Origin: Kiloniellales bacterium
GTDB taxonomy: Bacteria; Pseudomonadota; Alphaproteobacteria; Kiloniellales; JAKSDN01
Length of the DNA: 11,014 bases
Assembly: GCA_022360075.1 (NCBI GenBank)
Contig: JAKSDN010000381.1
Coordinates: forward strand, 1-11,014
Reading direction: 5' to 3'
The position numbers and the translations under genes are program-made. Shown piece by piece: positions 7,067 through 11,014 of this stretch (positions within the stretch are counted from its first letter, which is position 1; each line of letters opens with the position of its first letter). The notes beneath the pieces are model-generated. The model was given only the letters and a program-made list of their open reading frames with translations, searched no databases and was not told where the DNA came from.

Positions 7067-7957
7067 CTATTGCACTTGGCCGCTGCAGAGCTGCGTGAAG
7101 CTTATGTCGGGCGCCCTTTCCATCGTCGAAAAGCCGTTCTTCTGCATGATTTTGTCGAAGGTGCCGTCGGAGCGGAGCTGCGCCAGGCGCTCGTTGTACA
7201 GGTCCCTCAGGTCCTCATCGTCCTTGCGAAACGCGACGGCCGAGTGGCCGACCTTCTCTTTGCCGTTCTCCAGAATGAGACCCGTGAAAGGCGAGGCGCG
7301 CTCGATGCCTTCGATATTCGGGTCGCCGACGACCTTCGAGGCCGTCGCAGCGGAGAAGGCGATCGCGTCGACACGCCCCGACGTCAAAGCCGCGATCGTC
7401 GCCTCGGTATTCTGGAACAGAAGCATCTGTCTTTCGGGTATGCCGGCCGCGGCCGCGTTCTTGCCTTGCACGCTGCCTCGGGTGGCGCCGAACCTCAGCT
7501 CCGCATTCTTGGCTATGTCACCGTAGCTCGAAATACCCTTCGGGTTTCCCGCTGCCACCAACGCCGCATCGGCGAGCCGCAGGTCCGGGTTGCTGAAAGC
7601 CACCAGCTCGCACCGCTTCGGTGTGATGTAGAGGCCCGAGGCGATGGCATCGAACCGGCTGGCAACCAGCCCCGGAATCAGGGCGCCGAAATCCGCGATG
7701 ACGAGTTCCACCTTCGTCACGCCCAGCGGCTCGAAGACCGCGCGGACCAGATCGGGGTGGAAGCCGGCCGGATTGCCATCCTGGTCACGGTAACCCCAGG
7801 GTGCCTTGTTGTGCACGCCGATGACGATCGTCTTTTCGCTCAAGATCCGCTCTCGCGTCGTCTCGGCAAAAGCCTGGGCCGCCAAACCCAATAAGACAGC
7901 CGCCCCGCAGACCAAGGGTAGGGCCTTCCTTGCCAAAGCGTTATTCCTAAACGTCAT
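7067..7957 (-). CDS. polar amino acid/ectoine-type periplasmic substrate-binding protein, EhuB-like
   Basis: Family 3 solute-binding protein (SBP_bac_3), 296 residues. A clear Sec signal peptide spans 1-31: basic residues R4, R10 and K11, a hydrophobic core, and an A-F-A cleavage site before E32. The mature protein starts the two-lobe fold at I-V-I-G-V-H-N-K-A-P-W-G-Y. The block from F90 to P124 (F-G-A-L-I-P-G-L, R-F-D-A-I-A-S-G-L-Y-I-T-P-K-R-C-E, V-A-F-S-N-P) strongly resembles EhuB, the ectoine/hydroxyectoine binding protein. R115 is at the place where this family salt-bridges a substrate carboxylate. ATG 7957 is chosen over a TTG at 8005 because it has AGGAGG five bases upstream and gives a proper signal peptide. 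First gene of the operon, transcribed divergently from the GntR gene. Ectoine itself as ligand is unproven. Confidence 0.93.
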   Translation of the reverse strand: MTFRNNALARKALPLVCGAAVLLGLAAQAFAETTRERILSEKTIVIGVHNKAPWGYRDQDGNPAGFHPDLVRAVFEPLGVTKVELVIADFGALIPGLVASRFDAIASGLYITPKRCELVAFSNPDLRLADAALVAAGNPKGISSYGDIAKNAELRFGATRGSVQGKNAAAAGIPERQMLLFQNTEATIAALTSGRVDAIAFSAATASKVVGDPNIEGIERASPFTGLILENGKEKVGHSAVAFRKDDEDLRDLYNERLAQLRSDGTFDKIMQKNGFSTMERAPDISFTQLCSGQVQ

Positions 7958-7962
7958 TTCTG

Positions 7963-7968
7963 CCTCCT
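7963..7968 (-). promoter_or_regulatory. ribosome-binding site for the binding-protein gene
   Basis: On the minus strand this reads AGGAGG, five bases before ATG 7957. It is the strongest Shine-Dalgarno sequence of the minus-strand operon and decides the start of the binding protein. High output of the binding protein relative to the permeases is usual in such operons. Confidence 0.8.
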
Positions 7969-8010
7969 CATTCTTGAGCTTCTTCGCTCGTAGCGCTCTT
8001 GACAAAGAGA

Positions 8011-8037
8011 AAGTATGCTAGGTATATCAGGTATGTC
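8011..8037. repeat. tandem 9-base repeats in the promoter spacer, candidate operator
   Basis: On the plus strand three consecutive 9-base units can be read: AAGTATGCT (8011-8019), AGGTATATC (8020-8028) and AGGTATGTC (8029-8037). The last two differ at one base; the first is more degenerate. They cover the -10 to -35 interval of the minus-strand promoter, so a protein bound here would block RNA polymerase. The divergent GntR/HutC-type regulator is the natural candidate, although GntR operators are usually palindromic rather than direct repeats. Repeat: seen; operator function: inferred. Confidence 0.45.
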
Positions 8038-8039
8038 AA
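8012..8039 (-). promoter_or_regulatory. sigma70-like promoter of the EhuBCD-like operon
   Basis: On the minus strand a perfect TTGACA (8034-8039) is followed after 16 bases by CATACT (8012-8017), four of six matches to the -10 consensus. A start of transcription near 8005 would give a leader of roughly 48 bases before ATG 7957. The region is visibly AT-richer than its surroundings. No experimental support; the call rests on the consensus match and position. Confidence 0.55.
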
Positions 8040-8219
8040 TAACGTCGAAGAACGGTGCGGCCCAGGGTTCCGTCAAACGGCCTGTTGCCTGGCTTGACCC
8101 AGGGTGGAGCGAAGGCGTGATAAGGGACGTCGAGTGACCGGCCGTCGACCAGGACCGCGCCGCGGCAAGGGAATTTTGCTCAGCACGATCGTTTTCTAAA
8201 TGCAGAAGAGACCTCGACC

Positions 8220-8945
8220 ATGCGCGCCAGAAGAACAGGCAATGCCTTACACGAGACCGTCCGGGAAGAGATCGCTCGCCGGGTTCAGTCGGGGGAATAC
8301 GACCCCGAGGTGCCGCTGCCGTCCGCAGCGGCCTTGGCCGAAGAGTTCGACGTCAGCGTGATCACGACCAAAAGGGCGATTCGCGATCTTCAGTCAGCGG
8401 GGATTCTGAGATCGGTGCCCGGATTGGGGACCTTCGTTCGCGAACAGCGCCGTTTCATCCGGGATCTCGATCTCTCGCTGACGTCCATGGACGACGCGCG
8501 TCGGCTCGGCTTCACCCCCTCGATCCAGTTGATCTCCATCACGCGGGAGAAGATGAAGGATCTCTCGTTCGACGTCTTCTCGATACCGACCGATCCCCTG
8601 CTCTGCGTGCGCAAGCTGGTGTTGGCCGATGACGTTCCGATCATGTTCGACACCGCCTTCATCACGACGCCACTCAGCGATTCCGTCGTCGACGAATTCG
8701 GCAGCAAGTTCATCTACCAGGCCCTCGTCGACAGCGGCTCGCAGGTGACGGCGACACGGCTGATGATCGACGCGGCCCCGGCATCGGCGGCGGTGCAGGA
8801 GCATTTCGCCGTTCCCAACGGCTATCCCACGCTCCGCCGCATCTATGAGTTCAGGACCAGCGATCCCAGCCTCAAAGTCTTCGGCTGTGCGGAGTCCCCT
8901 TTCGATCGCTTGGCCTGCACCATCGATCTGCCGATGGCCGATTAG
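8220..8945 (+). CDS. GntR-family transcriptional regulator, HutC subfamily (UTRA domain)
   Basis: DNA-binding regulator of 241 residues, normal for the HutC subfamily. The N-terminal winged helix-turn-helix spans about 9-73, with L33-P-S-A-A-A-L-A-E-E-F and the recognition-helix region V45-S-V-I-T-T-K-R-A-I followed by the wing G-L-G-T-F-V (68-73). The C-terminal UTRA-type effector domain covers about 90-235; it includes the strand L-L-C-V-R-K-L-V-L-A-D-D-V-P-I-M-F-D and the late L-R-R-I-Y-E-F-R-T segment. Such regulators usually repress a neighbouring catabolic or uptake operon and are released by the substrate or an intermediate. Its position between the importer and the enzyme genes fits control of both, and of itself. 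Only a weak AGAAGAGA tract (8204-8211) precedes the ATG. The effector cannot be read from the sequence. Confidence 0.92.
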   Translation: MRARRTGNALHETVREEIARRVQSGEYDPEVPLPSAAALAEEFDVSVITTKRAIRDLQSAGILRSVPGLGTFVREQRRFIRDLDLSLTSMDDARRLGFTPSIQLISITREKMKDLSFDVFSIPTDPLLCVRKLVLADDVPIMFDTAFITTPLSDSVVDEFGSKFIYQALVDSGSQVTATRLMIDAAPASAAVQEHFAVPNGYPTLRRIYEFRTSDPSLKVFGCAESPFDRLACTIDLPMAD

Positions 8946-8946
8946 C

Positions 8947-10158
8947 GTGCCGACGGCCGCCCCCACAGCTTTGCAGCCCCCCTCGGTGTCACGCCGCGAG
9001 CTCGACGCCCGCTTGAGGTCCATTCGCGCTGAAATGGAGCGCGAAGGGATCGCTTTCGTCGTCCTCACGGATAGGGCCAACATCCAATATGTCACCGACT
9101 ACCGCACGCTAACCTGGGCCTATCATGCCCGGCCGATTTTCGCTTTGCTCGACCTGGACGTCCTCCTTCTTGTCGCGAGCAAAGCTGAATCCCGGAACAT
9201 CGAAAGCCGGGAGCGCGCTTTCGTCCCGGTCTACTACGACGGCTATCTCGCCGAAGCCGCACAGGCCACATTGCGCGAAATCTCGGTCCGCGATCGCACC
9301 GCTGCGGCGGCAACGGCAATCGATTACGGGCCGGACATGTTCGGCCGCGGCTGCCTCGAACTCATCGACGGCATGGCAAGTCTCTCCAGGGGCGCGCGGG
9401 TTCGCAGCGCCGCCGACCTCCTTTGGCGCGTCCGCAGGGTGAAATCGGAATTCGAAGCCAGTCTCAAACGCAGAGCGTTCGAGATCGTCAACACGGCGTT
9501 CGACGATGTCGTTGGCATGGCTCACCCCGGGATCACCGAGTTCGAGCTCTATCAGCGCATGCAGGCGCGCATCTTCATGCTTGGCGCCGAGCGCGCCGAC
9601 CCCATCGCGATGACCTTCGGCCGGGGTGACTTCATCTACAACCGGCCGCCGGGAGACAGGACGCTGGCGCCCGGCGACTACATTTGGACCGATTTCCGCT
9701 CGACCTATGGCGGCTATCCGGCCGACCGCAACCGCATCGCGCGGGCGGGCGCGGCGGAGCCTTGGGAATGCGACCTCTATCGAAGGACTCGCGAAGCCAC
9801 GGTCGGGATCGCGCGCGGCATCCGCGCCGGCATGACTTGCGGCGATGTTTATTCATCGTACGAGCAGGCATGGAAGGAGGCAGGTCTCGGGGCCCCCTAC
9901 GGTCTGCTGTCCCGGATCGGCCACGGAGGTGGCCTCGGCGTCACCGAACCGCCGTCGATTTCCAAAGATGGCCCTGAGGTCATCGAGAAGGGGATGATCC
10001 TGCACATCGAACCGAAGCTTGAGCGGGACGGAGCAGTCTTCCAGTTCGAAGAGATCGTCTTCGTTACGGACACGGGCGTCGAGTTTCTCAGCGAACTCGC
10101 ACCGGAGGAAATCCCGATCGTCGATGTGGGCTGCGCCTTGGAGAGGAGGAGCGGGTGA
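8947..10158 (+). CDS. M24-family metallohydrolase (Xaa-Pro peptidase/creatinase fold)
   Basis: A 403-residue protein with an N-terminal creatinase-type domain (about 14-150, beginning R-R-E-L-D-A-R-L-R-S-I and including T-D-R-A-N-I-Q-Y-V-T-D-Y) and a C-terminal pita-bread domain (about 175-395). All five canonical dinuclear metal ligands can be placed: D249 and D260, spaced 11, in T-D-F and A-D-R; H326 in G-H-G-G-G-L-G; E355 in H-I-E-P-K; E368 in Q-F-E-E. Two histidines used by aminopeptidase P for peptide substrates appear absent: the place of one reads Y-N-R-P-P near 231-235, and the other is T333 in V-T-E-P-P. M24 folds also serve creatinase, ectoine hydrolase and DMSP lyase, so the substrate is open. 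GTG 8947, one base after the regulator stop, is chosen; an extension to 8845 would lie inside the regulator gene. No strong ribosome-binding site, so coupled translation is likely. Confidence 0.88.
   Translation: MPTAAPTALQPPSVSRRELDARLRSIRAEMEREGIAFVVLTDRANIQYVTDYRTLTWAYHARPIFALLDLDVLLLVASKAESRNIESRERAFVPVYYDGYLAEAAQATLREISVRDRTAAAATAIDYGPDMFGRGCLELIDGMASLSRGARVRSAADLLWRVRRVKSEFEASLKRRAFEIVNTAFDDVVGMAHPGITEFELYQRMQARIFMLGAERADPIAMTFGRGDFIYNRPPGDRTLAPGDYIWTDFRSTYGGYPADRNRIARAGAAEPWECDLYRRTREATVGIARGIRAGMTCGDVYSSYEQAWKEAGLGAPYGLLSRIGHGGGLGVTEPPSISKDGPEVIEKGMILHIEPKLERDGAVFQFEEIVFVTDTGVEFLSELAPEEIPIVDVGCALERRSG
10144..10149 (+). promoter_or_regulatory. ribosome-binding site of the MmgE/PrpD gene
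   Basis: AGGAGG lies five bases before GTG 10155, inside the end of the M24 gene. It fixes the start of the next gene, which has no ATG in the vicinity. Confidence 0.8.
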
Positions 10159-11014
10159 CCTTCTCTGTCGAGGCGCTTGCCGAATTCGCTTGCCAATGGA
10201 ACCGCGACTCCCTGCCGCAATCCGTTCGGCAGGCCGCCGAGCTGGCCATCCTCGATACGGTGGCCGCCGCGCTGGGCGGTGTCCCGACGAGAAATGCCGT
10301 CGCCTCTCGAGAGGCCGCTCGCGATACTTTTGGGGGCGGCGACTCCAACGTGTGGTTCGTCCAAGAGACCCTGCGCCAGCCCGGCGCCGTCTTCGCCAAT
10401 TGCGCTGCGGCGAGCGCCCTGGATGCCGACGACGGTCACCGCGGCGCATCCGGCCATCCGGGGGCCGCGATCGTCCCTGCCGTCCTTGCCGAAGCGGCGC
10501 GATGCGAAGCCGATGGAAACAACATCCTGGCCGCGGTCGCCTTTGGATACGATGTCGCGCTGCGCGTCGCCTCCGCCAGGCGGCGGGAGGCGGCGATGAG
10601 CTACGCGAGCGGCCGCTGGACCGGCTATGGCGTCGCGGCCGCCGTCGGTTACTTGCGTGGCCTGCCGGCCGATGTCATCGCGCAGGCCATCGCGATCGCC
10701 GGCGCCGAATCCCCTCAAAACCTGCCGCAAGGCGACTCGCGAAGCGTGAGCTCGGTCAAGGGCAGCAGCCCCTGGTCCGCCGTCACGGCCGTCGCCGCCG
10801 TCGACCGCGCCGCTCGCGGCGGCACGGGGCCGGTGGACATGCTTGATCGCGAACGGGCCTACGACGTGCCCGCCATCACGGCCGATCTCGGCGGTCGCTG
10901 GTTTATCGAAGAGACCTACCTCAAGCCCTATGCGTCGTGCCGCTACACTCACTCCGTTCTCGACGCGGTTTTCGCCCTGACACGTGACCACGGATGCGCG
11001 GCGGCCTCGATCGA
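10155..11014 (+). CDS. MmgE/PrpD family protein, N-terminal part
   Basis: The first 286 residues of a protein of the MmgE/PrpD superfamily (full members are about 450 residues); the window ends inside the gene and the frame is open throughout. The family includes 2-methylcitrate dehydratase, cis-aconitate decarboxylase and iminodisuccinate epimerase, all acting on small polycarboxylates. Seen here: D34-T-V-A-A-A-L-G-G, A-N82-C-A-A-A-S-A-L-D-A-D-D-G-H-R-G-A-S-G-H-P, a lysine at 202 in S-V-K-G-S-S-P, and L-K257-P-Y-A-S-C-R-Y-T-H. The middle segment reads S152-G-R-W-T-G-Y-G instead of the common G-F-H-x-T form. GTG 10155 overlaps the M24 stop in a GTGA pattern and has a perfect AGGAGG upstream. 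The reaction is probably the next step after the M24 enzyme, but its nature is not readable. Confidence 0.9.
   Translation, partial: MTFSVEALAEFACQWNRDSLPQSVRQAAELAILDTVAAALGGVPTRNAVASREAARDTFGGGDSNVWFVQETLRQPGAVFANCAAASALDADDGHRGASGHPGAAIVPAVLAEAARCEADGNNILAAVAFGYDVALRVASARRREAAMSYASGRWTGYGVAAAVGYLRGLPADVIAQAIAIAGAESPQNLPQGDSRSVSSVKGSSPWSAVTAVAAVDRAARGGTGPVDMLDRERAYDVPAITADLGGRWFIEETYLKPYASCRYTHSVLDAVFALTRDHGCAAASI

Noticed and set aside
7049..7894. Plus-strand open frame of 281 codons opposite the binding-protein gene
   Set aside because: Arg-rich shadow of a gene with a clear signal peptide and SBP family motifs.
8129..8149. Inverted repeat GTCGA/TCGAC in the divergent intergenic region
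   Set aside because: Five-base arms with an 11-base loop in GC-rich DNA are expected by chance; no link to a promoter is visible.
8947..10158. Ectoine hydrolase (EutD/DoeA) identity for the M24 protein, suggested by the Ehu-like importer
   Set aside because: As remembered, EutD lacks most canonical M24 metal ligands, whereas all five are present here, and no DoeB/EutE deacetylase or ectoine gene is in the window.
9897..10991. Minus-strand open frame of 364 codons opposite the M24 and MmgE/PrpD genes
   Set aside because: The plus strand encodes recognisable M24 and MmgE/PrpD proteins across the whole stretch; the antisense frame results from GC-rich third positions.

Overview
The window reads as chromosomal DNA from a GC-rich alphaproteobacterium, possibly of the Rhizobiales or Rhodospirillales. 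The basis is high GC at third codon positions, frequent GTG starts, and paralogue-rich ABC import systems packed next to small catabolic operons. The taxon is an inference from style, not from a marker gene. There is no RNA gene, insertion sequence, phage gene or CRISPR array. Coding density is very high, and the longest gap between genes is 262 bases (7958-8219).

Left part (2-5675, + strand): one run of six genes forms a complete dipeptide/oligopeptide-type importer plus an extra enzyme. In order they are the C-terminal part of a family 5 substrate-binding protein (5' end outside the window), two permeases (DppB and DppC type), two ATPases (DppD and DppF type), and a CapA-family metallophosphatase-like protein with no visible signal peptide. 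Neighbouring genes overlap or nearly touch, so this is one operon. The promoter lies upstream of the window.

Middle part (5737-7957, - strand), convergent with the first operon: a polar-amino-acid-type importer of a periplasmic binding protein and two permeases. All three resemble the EhuB-EhuC-EhuD proteins of ectoine/hydroxyectoine uptake in sequence and order. No ATPase gene accompanies them in the window.

Right part (8220-11014, + strand), divergent from the importer: a GntR/HutC-type regulator with a UTRA ligand domain, an M24-fold hydrolase, and an MmgE/PrpD-family gene cut by the window end. The last two junctions are a 1-base gap and a GTGA overlap, so the three are probably one transcript.

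Working model (inference): the regulator senses a small nitrogenous organic compound and controls the divergent importer through a good sigma70-like promoter, whose spacer holds tandem 9-base repeats. The importer brings the compound in, and the M24 enzyme and the MmgE/PrpD protein process it. The M24 protein keeps all five metal ligands but lacks two histidines used by aminopeptidase P. The MmgE/PrpD protein lacks the usual histidine-bearing segment. The substrate may therefore be neither a proline peptide nor 2-methylcitrate. This importer-plus-enzymes module is the most interesting candidate for an undescribed pathway here.
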